A program made the position numbers and the translations under genes. Of a stretch of DNA of 64,000 nucleotides, positions 47,750-55,846 are shown one piece after another; position 1 is the stretch's first letter, and the number at the start of each line of letters is the position of its first letter. The DNA comes from Undibacterium parvum. GTDB taxonomy: Bacteria; Pseudomonadota; Gammaproteobacteria; Burkholderiales; Burkholderiaceae_D. Location of the stretch: the NCBI RefSeq assembly GCF_003955735.1, contig NZ_CP034464.1, positions 2,046,001 through 2,110,000 of the forward strand, written 5' to 3'. The notes beneath the pieces were generated by a model. It was not told the origin of the DNA, ran no database searches, and saw only the letters and a program-made list of their open reading frames with translations.

Positions 47750-50700
47750 TTAACCCGCCAGTGCTTGTTCTACACTTTGGGCGAAACTCAGATGGAACTG
47801 GGGATCGGCGATGATGCTCAAATGGGTGCTGCCGGGGATGGGGTGTACCCTTTCTACCCGGCTCGATTGTTTGCGCCAGTCAATCACGTTCATTCCGCGC
47901 AGTAGCGAGTCTTCTGCGATCCAGGCGTGGATGCGACAATCTAGCGGTGCCAGCACATAGTCGCGGAACACCAAGGCGTTCTCCATCAGGGTCCAGAAAA
48001 TGTGCTCGCGGCTGCCGATAGCCGGGCCGTCCAGCGGTAGCGTGTCTGGGCTGTTATTCACGTAGTGCAGAAATTGGGTGTAGACGGTGGCATCCATACG
48101 GCCCAGCAGTCGCAGCCAGCGTTCGCGCATCTGACTTAGCTTCAGCCAGGCATCGATATCGTTTTGCAAGCTGAGTCGCAAAGCGGGCGCCAAAGGTTTT
48201 TCGCCACCCACGGCAAACTCGGCGTCGAGTGCACACACGTCAAGCATGCCGACCAACTGCACGTCCACGTTATCGCCCAACAGACGCGCCGCCTCATACG
48301 CCAAAATGCCGCCCCAGGACCAGCCCAGTAGCATGACTGGCTGGCCGGCGCTGTGTGTGCGTATATGATCGGCATAGCGTGCTGCCAGCGCATTCACGGC
48401 GAGTGGTTCGCCCTCACCGCCGGCTAAGGAGTGGCAGATAAAACCGGTGGCTGGCTGGTCTGGGCCCAGGTAAGTCACCAGGCGACTGTATTCCAGTGTG
48501 CTTACCAGTAGACCGGGGAAGCAATACAACATAGGTTTGCTGCCACCGCGCTGCAGATAAACTACTTCGCTGGCTGCTAAATTCTGCTCCTTCAGTGCGC
48601 GCGCCAGTTGGGCAATGTCGGGATAATTGAATAGATCGGCGATACCCAGAGCGTGCTCAGGTAAATGCGTGTCTAGCATGGTCAGCACCCGCAGCGCGCT
48701 CAATGAATCACCGCCCAGTTCGAAGAAATTATCTGTCACGCCGACCTGCTGCAACTGCAGTACTTCCTGCCAGATCGCCACCAACTGCTGTTCAAGTTGA
48801 TTCGAGGCGGCGACCAGCTCGCGGCTTTGTTGGCTAGGCAACGGCAGCGCCTTACGGTCAATTTTTCCATTTGGCGTGAGCGGCAGTTGATCCAGCAGGA
48901 CGATCGCGGCTGGCACCATATAGTCGGGTAACTGCGCTGCCAGCTGGTTGCGCAGTGTGCCAGCGTCTATGCTAGCGGTCGGATCGAGCAGCGAATTGAG
49001 CACAGGATAGAGCACTACATAGGCCACCAACTTGGCGCCTTGCGCAGTTTGTTGCAGCAGCACCACCGCTTCGCGCACCGCGCTCAGCTGGCCCAGTGCC
49101 GATTCTATCTCACCGAGTTCGATGCGAAAGCCACGCAGCTTGACCTGATGGTCGAGTCGCCCTAAATATTCGATGATGCCGTCGGCGCGCCAGCGCACCT
49201 GGTCGCCGGTGCGGTACATGCGTCCACCGTCCGCCGCGAAAGGGTCGGGAATGAAACGGTCGGCGGTGGCCGCTGGTTGGCCGTGATAGCCGCGTGCCAG
49301 ACAAGCACCACCGATATGCAGCTCGCCGGCCACGCCGGGCGGTAGCGGATTGAGGTCGGCGTCCAGCACATAGGCCCTACGTGCACCGACGGCGCGCCCG
49401 ATCGGGGCGAACGCACCTTCAAAACTGGCGTCAGCGCTGGTTTTCCATGCCAGTGGCGAGATCACCGTTTCGGTCGGGCCGTAGCCATTGATCAGGCAGT
49501 CGGGTGCCAAGGTGCGCTTGACTTGTTCGAAGGTGGCGCGTGGCATGCCTTCGCCGCCAAACGACAGCAGCCGCAAAGGTGCGGCAGTGCCATGTCCATC
49601 GGCCCACTCGGCCAGTTGCTGCACATAGCTGGTGGGGAAACCCGCATTGTTGACCCGGTGCGCGCGCATCGCAGCATGGGTTTCGGAAGCGCTCCACAAT
49701 GCCGCGCCGCGCAAGACCGCGCAGCCACCCACGATCAGCGGCACGATCCAGCGCTCATGCGCACCATCGAAACTGATAGAAAGGAAGTGCAGCTCGCGCG
49801 AGGCGGCAGTCATTTCGTAGAGTTCGGCGGTGGCCTGGCAATGCAGCGACAGTGGGCCGTGCGCTACCGCCACGCCTTTGGGGCGGCCAGTAGAACCGGA
49901 GGTATAAATGATGTAAGCCAACTGCTGTGGCAGTACCCGCAGCAGCGGATTGCTGGCCGGCTGCTGCGCCAGATCCAGAGTGTCTAGCAGTATGCTGCTG
50001 CCGTTCGTGAGTGTCGGTAATTGGCTTTGTAGCGAGCTCTGCGTCAGCAAAAAGGAGACCGTCGCATCATCGAGCATGTAGGCGATGCGCTCTTGCGGAT
50101 AAGCTGTATCGATAGGCACTAATGCGCCGCCGGCTTTAAATACGGCCAATAGGGTGACGATCAGATCGACGCCGCGCTCCAGCGCCACCGCGACCCGGGT
50201 TTCGGCGCCGACGCCAGCAGCAATCAGGTAATGTGCCAAACGATTGGCGGCGGCGTGCATGGCGCTGTGGCTGAGCGTCTGGCTGCCGCACACCAGTGCA
50301 TCGCCCTGCCCATGATAGGCTAATTGGCGCTCCATGAGTTGATGTACCGGCAGCGGCGCATAAGTGGCGGCTGGCCACGGCGCGCTCAGAGTCGCCAAGG
50401 TTTGCGCATCGACCAATTGCAACTGATCTAGCCTGGCCTGCGGTGTTGCCAGCGCTTGCGTTAATAGTGCAATCAAGCGCTGCAGCAGCGCGGCTGCGCT
50501 GCTTTGCTCGAATAGCGCAGCGGCATACGACAGGGTCAGCGTATGACGGCCATCGGAGTGTGTGCTGGCACGCAGGAATAGATCGACCCGCAGCGCTTGG
50601 TCTTCCTCTAGGTGCACAGTTACATTGCGGCGCGCCTGTAAGACGCTGGCATGTTGGCGCCACACGAAGGCGGCCTGGAAGGGCAGTTCGTGTTTCTGGA

Positions 50701-51676
50701 AACCATCCGCGTTCAAGCCTTCCAGCAGGCGCTCGAATGGCAGCGCGGCATGCGCCAGGTTGGTCGCATCTTCCTCGCGTACCAGTTTTAGCAGCGTGGC
50801 AAAACTCATGCTGCTGTCCAAGCTCAGACTCGATACCAGCAGGTTCTCGAAGGGACCAAGCAGGCGCGCCTGCTCGCTGGTACGTCCGGCGTCCAGCGTG
50901 GCCATACGGATGTTGGACTGCGCCGTGTGGCGGTACAGCAGCACCGCAAAGGCCGCGCGCAGCACCTGTTCGGGACGCGCCGCAGCTTGCACACAAAAGG
51001 CGTGCAAGCTATTGGACAGTTCGTGCGTAAGTTCGTTGCTTAGCTGCGCATCGGCAAAGTTAGGCGCAGCCGTGCGTGGCCGGTCTAGCGATAGTGCCAG
51101 CGCCGACTCGCCCTCGGCCAGTTTGTGCATCCAGTAATCGTAGTCGGGATAGCGTTGGCCGGCGCTTAGCTGTGCCAATTGCTGGGTGGCGTGCTGTTGA
51201 TAACTCTGTGGTCCTTGCGCTGGCAGGGTCTCGCCAGCCAGACTGCGTAACAGTTCCTCGACCAGCAGCGTGGCCGAGGCGGTATCCGCCACGATCCGGT
51301 GCAGCGCCAGTATCAAGGTGTCACCGCACAACCAGGCCTTCAGGCCGGGCTGGCGTTCCAGCTCGAAGTCCTGCTGTTTAGACCAACTGGCGTAATCTCC
51401 ATTGCACTCCAGCAACAGCGCTGCGGCACCGCCCTGACGCTGTTCGATATCACCCCAGGCTAGCCGGTGGAAACTGGTTTGCAGTATAGGATGGCGCGCC
51501 TGCAGCAGGCTCAGCGCTTGGGCGATCAAGTTAGGCTCGATAGCCTCAGGCCAGTGCAGTTCGACGCGGATATGCAAACGCTGTTCGCTATGCGCCAATT
51601 GGCTCAGAAACCACAGGCTACGCTGAGCCGGCGATACCAGTGCTGGGGCGGCTGCTTGTGGTGAACCCTCAGCCAT
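47750..51676 (-). CDS. Single-module non-ribosomal peptide synthetase (C-A-T-TE)
   Basis: A 1308-residue synthetase. Condensation domain about 13-430, adenylation domain about 440-945 (YTSGSTGRPKGVAV at 591-604, GYGPTET at 731-737, YRTGDQVRW at 821-829, NGKIDRKAL at 936-944). The carrier domain has GGDS with Ser991, and the thioesterase about 1045-1300 has GWSWGG with Ser1120. The condensation motif reads HRIVADT (126-132) instead of HHxxxDG: the catalytic second His is Arg and the Gly is Thr. Hand alignment to GrsA gives the pocket D637, G638, E641, G679, S705, G707, G731, I739, S740, K938, which shares D, E, G and I with the hydroxyornithine code. It probably activates an N-acyl-N-hydroxy-ornithine or -lysine and releases an oligomer iteratively. 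Confidence 0.92.
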   Translation of the reverse strand: MAEGSPQAAAPALVSPAQRSLWFLSQLAHSEQRLHIRVELHWPEAIEPNLIAQALSLLQARHPILQTSFHRLAWGDIEQRQGGAAALLLECNGDYASWSKQQDFELERQPGLKAWLCGDTLILALHRIVADTASATLLVEELLRSLAGETLPAQGPQSYQQHATQQLAQLSAGQRYPDYDYWMHKLAEGESALALSLDRPRTAAPNFADAQLSNELTHELSNSLHAFCVQAAARPEQVLRAAFAVLLYRHTAQSNIRMATLDAGRTSEQARLLGPFENLLVSSLSLDSSMSFATLLKLVREEDATNLAHAALPFERLLEGLNADGFQKHELPFQAAFVWRQHASVLQARRNVTVHLEEDQALRVDLFLRASTHSDGRHTLTLSYAAALFEQSSAAALLQRLIALLTQALATPQARLDQLQLVDAQTLATLSAPWPAATYAPLPVHQLMERQLAYHGQGDALVCGSQTLSHSAMHAAANRLAHYLIAAGVGAETRVAVALERGVDLIVTLLAVFKAGGALVPIDTAYPQERIAYMLDDATVSFLLTQSSLQSQLPTLTNGSSILLDTLDLAQQPASNPLLRVLPQQLAYIIYTSGSTGRPKGVAVAHGPLSLHCQATAELYEMTAASRELHFLSISFDGAHERWIVPLIVGGCAVLRGAALWSASETHAAMRAHRVNNAGFPTSYVQQLAEWADGHGTAAPLRLLSFGGEGMPRATFEQVKRTLAPDCLINGYGPTETVISPLAWKTSADASFEGAFAPIGRAVGARRAYVLDADLNPLPPGVAGELHIGGACLARGYHGQPAATADRFIPDPFAADGGRMYRTGDQVRWRADGIIEYLGRLDHQVKLRGFRIELGEIESALGQLSAVREAVVLLQQTAQGAKLVAYVVLYPVLNSLLDPTASIDAGTLRNQLAAQLPDYMVPAAIVLLDQLPLTPNGKIDRKALPLPSQQSRELVAASNQLEQQLVAIWQEVLQLQQVGVTDNFFELGGDSLSALRVLTMLDTHLPEHALGIADLFNYPDIAQLARALKEQNLAASEVVYLQRGGSKPMLYCFPGLLVSTLEYSRLVTYLGPDQPATGFICHSLAGGEGEPLAVNALAARYADHIRTHSAGQPVMLLGWSWGGILAYEAARLLGDNVDVQLVGMLDVCALDAEFAVGGEKPLAPALRLSLQNDIDAWLKLSQMRERWLRLLGRMDATVYTQFLHYVNNSPDTLPLDGPAIGSREHIFWTLMENALVFRDYVLAPLDCRIHAWIAEDSLLRGMNVIDWRKQSSRVERVHPIPGSTHLSIIADPQFHLSFAQSVEQALAG

Positions 51677-51878
51677 GTGCGGCTCCCATGTCAGCGAGCG
51701 CTAGTTGCAGACTATGTTCGCGCAGGTCGCTCCACAGTTCACCTATGTGCTCCAGGCAACGCTGGCGCGTATCGCTAAAGCCTAGCGCTAACCATCCACC
51801 CGGCAGCGGCTGCTGCACCGGCCACACCGAATACTGGCGTTGTGCGTTGATCACCACCTGATATTGTCGCTCTTGCAT
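51669..51878 (-). CDS. MbtH-like NRPS chaperone
   Basis: A 69-residue protein. YSVWPVQQPLPGGWLALGF and the C-terminal CLEHIGELWSDLREHSLQ are the MbtH signatures, with the conserved tryptophans. MbtH proteins bind adenylation domains and are often required for their solubility or activity. Its end overlaps the NRPS start by 8 bp. The ATG at 51878 is preceded by AGGGG; a GTG two codons earlier is less likely. First gene of the siderophore operon. Confidence 0.93.
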   Translation of the reverse strand: MQERQYQVVINAQRQYSVWPVQQPLPGGWLALGFSDTRQRCLEHIGELWSDLREHSLQLALADMGAAHG

Positions 51879-51964
51879 GTGCACCCCTATGATGTCGGCC
51901 AGATGCGGCAGCGTTTGCGTGCTGTATCAAGCATTAAGAATAGTCATTCGCTAACTACATTAAC

Positions 51965-51997
51965 GCAAATGATAATGACTCTCATTTGTATTTGCAA
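51965..51997 (-). promoter_or_regulatory. Fur-box promoter of the siderophore operon
   Basis: On the minus strand: -35 TTGCAA (51992-51997), 17-bp spacer, -10 TATCAT (51969-51974). The region 51965-51987 reads AAATGATAATGACTCTCATT (plus strand), a good match to the inverted-repeat Fur box, covering the -10 and most of the spacer. Iron-replete repression follows directly from the layout. It lies about 90 bp upstream of the MbtH gene. Confidence 0.85.
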
Positions 51998-52225
51998 GGT
52001 AAAGATGTGTATCCCTTGACATCAGTAAGGGCATTGCGAGGGGTATAGTGAGAGCTACTGTGAAGGGTGCCAGAATTGCTTAGCGCAGCGCTAACATGAA
52101 ACTAGCGCGCTGTCAGTGGATGGATAGACAGAGAAAATTGGCTTGTGGTGAAGCGCTGAAAAGCGAAACTCCCGAGCAAGCAACTATGAAATATACCCTT
52201 GAGTGGTAACTACAAAATACCTACA

Positions 52226-52315
52226 CACAGGATATAAACAGGCTTTTCAACATACTTATCGACAACTTGCTAAGCCGTTTATCCCTAAGCTTGCCCCCAG
52301 ACTTATCCACAGCTT
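52226..52315 (+). repeat. DnaA-box array B
   Basis: Direct repeat of array A (40031-40120) 12.19 kb away. TTATCGACA (52256-52264), TTATCCCTA (52279-52287) and consensus TTATCCACA (52303-52311) have the same sequence and the same 23/24-bp spacing as in A. The first box position (52232-52240) is degenerate here. CACAGG precedes and a CACAG-type run follows in both. It lies in the 610-bp non-coding region 51879-52488. The part between the Fur promoter and the array holds only a short palindrome, TTAGCGCAGCGCTAA. Confidence 0.8.
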
Positions 52316-52402
52316 AGAGCTGTCACGCAGAGCACCTATGAATTGAGTAATTGCTAGCTCTGCAGCGGTATGGCGTGGCAATTGAGAGCAATTTTAAAAC
52401 CT

Positions 52403-52468
52403 TAGGCGCAATGAATATGCGGCTTGCCAGCCCATATTGGCCTGCAAGCCGCATATTCATTGCGCCTA
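52403..52468. repeat. Hairpin H3 (ATGCGG family), 25-bp perfect stem
   Basis: Left arm 52403-52427 and right arm 52444-52468 are perfectly complementary over 25 bp, including GCAATGAATATGCGGCTTGC and its complement. The loop is CAGCCCATATTGGCCT. GCGCCTAGCG follows, as in H2. It lies 20 bp from the end of the cupin gene and about 90 bp after array B, the same order as array A and H2. Confidence 0.85.
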
Positions 52469-52488
52469 GCGCTTCGGTTTCCTAGGGC

Positions 52489-52989
52489 TTATTCCGCTTC
52501 GCCTTGCCAATATTCCATGGTGGCGGCCTTGTCATAGCCCTCGCCGGTTAAGCGCACGCTGACCCGGTTGGTATCGGGATACACGATCACGTCATGTGGA
52601 TTACGCTCGCCTATGACCAGATAGCGACACGGCGTATCGCTATGATTGAACAGACTATGTCCGGCCTTTTGCCCAGCGGGAAAGACCACATAGCTGCCGG
52701 CTTGCATGACATAGCTTTGCTCGCCCAGACGCAAAGTCAGGCTGCCTTCCATCAGATACAGCTGCTCTTCTTCCAGATGGTGATAGTGGTTCGGACAGGC
52801 TTGTTTGCCGGGAGCCAACTCCTCCATAGAGACACCGACGTTTTTAGCTCCGCCAAATTGGCCAAGTTGACGGTAACGGCTGCCGAAACGTAGGCCATGG
52901 GTGTATTCATCCCAGTCTACATCTTCGACCTTAAATGGTTCGTAAATACCTAGCGCGTTGATAGAACTGGTTTTTTTATCTTGGCTCAT
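52489..52989 (-). CDS. Cupin domain protein
   Basis: A 166-residue protein with one double-stranded beta-helix. The metal-binding motifs are ACPNHYHHLEEEQLYLMEG (His/His/Glu) and the second motif AGQKAGHSLFNHSDTP. The length and sequence resemble the cupins in which GERNPHDVIVYPDTNRV follows the barrel. Function unknown. The ATG at 52989 is preferred over a TTG at 53025. It is 39 bp downstream of the PcaC-like gene on the same strand. Confidence 0.88.
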   Translation of the reverse strand: MSQDKKTSSINALGIYEPFKVEDVDWDEYTHGLRFGSRYRQLGQFGGAKNVGVSMEELAPGKQACPNHYHHLEEEQLYLMEGSLTLRLGEQSYVMQAGSYVVFPAGQKAGHSLFNHSDTPCRYLVIGERNPHDVIVYPDTNRVSVRLTGEGYDKAATMEYWQGEAE

Positions 52990-53028
52990 AGTGGCTTTCG
53001 GCTGTGCGGTGAACGGGGAACTCAATAT

Positions 53029-53418
53029 TTATTCGTTAGCCGGGATTTGGCCCATTTCCGCCAAGACCTCATGCGCCGAACGGAAGGCATCGACCGCCAG
53101 CGGCATGCCGCAATATACGCTGGCATGCAAGAGCACTTCCTGGATTTCTTGCATGCTGGCGCCATTGTTGACAGCGCCGCGCACATGGCCGCGGATTTCG
53201 TGCGCACGCCCAAGTGCGGTCAGCATAGAGAGCGTAATCAGACTGCGGGTTTTCAAATCCAGGCCATCGCGGCACCAGGTCGTACCCCAGGCATTGCGGG
53301 TGATGTATTCTTGCAGCGGCGCAGAAAACGCATCGACATTGCTGAAAGCCTTTTCGACAAAGGCTTCACCCATCACCTGCTTGCGTATGCGCAAGCCATC
53401 TTCAAATTGACTGTCCAT
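53029..53418 (-). CDS. Carboxymuconolactone decarboxylase family protein (PcaC-like)
   Basis: A 129-residue all-helical protein. RSLITLSMLTALGRAHEIRG and LLHASVYCGMPLAVDAFR match PcaC (4-carboxymuconolactone decarboxylase), including the conserved His and Cys-region. No other protocatechuate genes are present, so a different substrate or a reductase-like (AhpD-type) role is possible. It is placed with a cupin and a GFA protein. Confidence 0.88.
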   Translation of the reverse strand: MDSQFEDGLRIRKQVMGEAFVEKAFSNVDAFSAPLQEYITRNAWGTTWCRDGLDLKTRSLITLSMLTALGRAHEIRGHVRGAVNNGASMQEIQEVLLHASVYCGMPLAVDAFRSAHEVLAEMGQIPANE

Positions 53419-53450
53419 TTATTCCTTTAGTGTTAGTAAACAGCAGCTAC

Positions 53451-53930
53451 TTAGGCCAGTATCAGCGATCTATCTGGCGCGCTATGCTGCGCTTCCCATG
53501 CCATAAATAGGGCATCAAAAGTCGGAGGGTTTTCTGGATATTGCAGTGTATTTTCAGGAATTTTCACCCAGTCTTGTTTGCTACTGGTCCAGATATGTGC
53601 AACTGGTTTGAGCTGGCGGCTATCGTTGAGCGTACCGGGTTTGATACTGAGTTGATTTTGCCCCTTGATCTGATGAAATAAACGGGTGCCGCAAGTGTGG
53701 CAAAAACGACACAGCATCTGCTGGCCAGATGGCGTTGCGCGTAACCATTGATTCAGTTCGCCGCTGAGCAGCAGCACTTTGGCATCGTTGACCCATAAAG
53801 CCATGCCGAAAGCACTGGCCGATTGGCGTTGACACTCCAGGCAATGACAGACAAATACAGTGGCGCAGACGCCTTGCACGCGATAATGTACTTTGCCACA
53901 CTGGCATTGTCCTTCTAAGCTTTCAAGCAT
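53451..53930 (-). CDS. GFA family (CENP-V) zinc protein
   Basis: A 159-residue protein with the zinc-binding cysteine pattern of GFA proteins: GQCQCGKVHYRVQG, VCHCLECQRQSASAF, and CRFCHTCGTRLFH. The family includes glutathione-dependent formaldehyde-activating enzyme, but most members have no proven activity. The ATG at 53930, with AGGA upstream, is preferred over a TTG at 53954. Confidence 0.87.
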   Translation of the reverse strand: MLESLEGQCQCGKVHYRVQGVCATVFVCHCLECQRQSASAFGMALWVNDAKVLLLSGELNQWLRATPSGQQMLCRFCHTCGTRLFHQIKGQNQLSIKPGTLNDSRQLKPVAHIWTSSKQDWVKIPENTLQYPENPPTFDALFMAWEAQHSAPDRSLILA

Positions 53931-54125
53931 GAATTCTGTCCTTGCATAAGGCAATCAGGTAGTCTGGTTTGTTTCAATTGGTAGCAAAAGCAATTTGTAC
54001 TGGGAAACTTGTTATGACAAGCCCATCTTGCAAACGGTAAAATGTCACGCATCCGACATCAATGCTTGCTCAAGTATTGTTTGTTAAAAAATTCTATAAC
54101 ATTTTTATCACAGGCTTACATTACC

Positions 54126-54698
54126 ATGTCTAAAAAATCACTGTTAGCAACGAGTTTGCTGATTGCCGGTCTCGTTTTAAGTGCACAGGCTACGGCGCAA
54201 CAACGCTATTTGGGCGCCGCGATCGGTACTGCCAAATGGAATATCGATTGCACAGGCGCCACCGCTTGCGATAAAACTGACACCAGTTATCAAATTTTGA
54301 CTGGCTACAATTTTTCCCCAACTTGGGCAATTGAAGGTAGTTTTTTCTCTCTGGGCGAAACTTCAGCCAGCAATGCCGGTGTTGCCGGGGCTTTTAAGTC
54401 TAGCGGTGTTGATGTGGGCGCTGTCGTTAAAACCCCAGCGATGAAGGGCTTTGTTGGCCTCGCCAAGATGGGCCTGGCGTATGTTAAAGGTGAAGTGGTT
54501 GGTAGCGTCGGTAGCCTGGTCGGTTCCGGTTCTAAATATTCGGTGCAACCGATGTTTGGCTTTGGCGTCATGTATCAAGTCAATCAAGACGTCAATGTGC
54601 GCGCTGAATATACTTATCGCAAGGTAAAAGTGGCCGATATGTCGGATGCGACCGGGAATGTCTCGACGTTTACACTCGGTGCGCAATCGACGTTTTAA
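54126..54698 (+). CDS. Outer membrane beta-barrel protein
   Basis: A 190-residue protein with a signal peptide (about residues 1-24, ending ATAQ) and an eight-strand barrel pattern (OmpA/OmpW-like): QRYLGAAIGTAKWNIDC, SYQILTGYNFSPTWAIEGSF, NVRAEYTYRKVKVADM, and the terminal Phe of AQSTF. Cys residues near 40-50 suggest a disulfide loop. Function unknown. The ATG at 54126 opens the signal peptide; the longer frame upstream is not convincing. Confidence 0.88.
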   Translation: MSKKSLLATSLLIAGLVLSAQATAQQRYLGAAIGTAKWNIDCTGATACDKTDTSYQILTGYNFSPTWAIEGSFFSLGETSASNAGVAGAFKSSGVDVGAVVKTPAMKGFVGLAKMGLAYVKGEVVGSVGSLVGSGSKYSVQPMFGFGVMYQVNQDVNVRAEYTYRKVKVADMSDATGNVSTFTLGAQSTF

Positions 54699-54746
54699 AT
54701 CGTATCACGCAGGCGTCGCTGTATAGCGGCGCCGCGAGTAAGTAAG

Positions 54747-54782
54747 CGCTGGCTGCAGGTGATCTGCAGCCAGCGTTTTTTT
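54747..54782 (+). terminator. Rho-independent terminator of the barrel gene
   Basis: CGCTGGCTGCAG (54747-54758) pairs perfectly with CTGCAGCCAGCG (54764-54775) over a five-base loop, followed by seven T. Confidence 0.95.
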
Positions 54783-54821
54783 GTCCATATTTTTAGTAGA
54801 TTAACCGCTCTCAAAGGGACC

Positions 54822-55005
54822 GTCTAAAAAACCATGAGTCTCGATGCTAGCAGCTCACAAGAAAAAGCTTTGCCGCAGAGGCGCAGAGTACGCAGAGGGA
54901 AAAACCAAGGTTTTCTCTGCGTACTCTGCGCCTCTGCGGCGAGAAAAGTTTTTGTTCTTAGGTTTTTAGAAGTTACCGTTTAGAAGTGCCCATTTTTTAG
55001 ACGCG
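54822..55005. repeat. Palindromic extragenic element with CTCTGCG arms
   Basis: An approximately 30-bp near-perfect hairpin: GCCGCAGAGGCGCAGAGTAC and onward (left arm about 54872-54899) against CTCTGCGTACTCTGCGCCTC and onward (right arm about 54914-54941). Weaker outer ends, CGTCTAAAAAA (from 54822) and TTTTTTAGACG (to about 55005), are also inverted. No coding potential. Similar CTCTGCG-rich repeats are common between genes of several proteobacteria (recalled, not searched). Confidence 0.7.
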
Positions 55006-55085
55006 CCTTCACTAGGTTTTCATTTTAATGCGATGATGCGCGCTGCTTGCCTGGCGATTTTTCATCTACTTCGGAGTTTCTCACT

Positions 55086-55730
55086 ATGTTTGGTACCCAA
55101 GATCTGGCGCTCTTTGTTATCTCCGGCCTGTTATTGAATCTGGCTCCCGGTCCCGACTCGCTGTTGATCATGACGCGTGCCGCCAGTCAGGGCTGGAGGG
55201 CAGGTTCAGCGGCGGCGCTAGGTATAGGCAGCGGTACTTTTGTGCATATTTTGGCCGCCGCCCTGGGCTTGTCGGCCGTGCTGGCGACTTCGGCAACCGC
55301 CTTTTTGATCGTCAAATTGATAGGCGCCGCCTATTTGCTGTACGTAGGCTTGGGGCTATTGCTGAGCAAGAAAAAATCTAGCGAGGACGGCGAGCAGATC
55401 ACGATTGTCACTACGCGTCTGAGTTATCGTAAGATATTTTTACAAGGTTTTCTGACCAATCTCTTGAATCCCAAGGTCGCGGTATTTTTCCTCGCCTTTG
55501 TGCCGCAATTTATTGCCAGCAGCGCACAAGATAAAGCGCTGGCCTTTATCTTTTTGGGCTGCATCTTTAATTTTAATGGCATGCTGTGGTGTCATTTCTT
55601 AGCTTTTAGCAGTGCCTACGCCAGTCAAAAACTGCGCGTGAACCGGCGCTTAACCTCAGGTCTAAATCGCCTGATCGGTCTGATGTTTGTCTCATTTGGG
55701 CTTAAGCTGGCGCTGGCGAACCGCAACTAA
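55086..55730 (+). CDS. LysE/RhtB family amino acid exporter
   Basis: A 214-residue inner membrane protein with six hydrophobic helices. LLNLAPGPDSLLIMTRAASQ is the LysE/RhtB N-terminal signature, followed by GWRAGSAAALGIGSGTFVHI and FLQGFLTNLLNPKVAVFFLA. The ATG at 55086 is the natural start, with GGAG about 10 bp upstream. Substrate unknown; threonine/homoserine-type exporters are the closest class. Confidence 0.93.
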   Translation: MFGTQDLALFVISGLLLNLAPGPDSLLIMTRAASQGWRAGSAAALGIGSGTFVHILAAALGLSAVLATSATAFLIVKLIGAAYLLYVGLGLLLSKKKSSEDGEQITIVTTRLSYRKIFLQGFLTNLLNPKVAVFFLAFVPQFIASSAQDKALAFIFLGCIFNFNGMLWCHFLAFSSAYASQKLRVNRRLTSGLNRLIGLMFVSFGLKLALANRN

Positions 55731-55846
55731 ATCAGCGTTATCGCTTATGCAAATTGATTCATGATTGTTAAGTGCCGCGGCTAGGACTACAATAGATTTG
55801 GCAGTTTATTTCCGATAGAAATCTTCTTGATACGGAATTTATCCCT

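Noticed and set aside
50136..50996. 286-codon minus-strand frame inside the NRPS gene
   Set aside because: It is in another frame of the same GC-rich gene; the product is Arg-rich and unlike any family.
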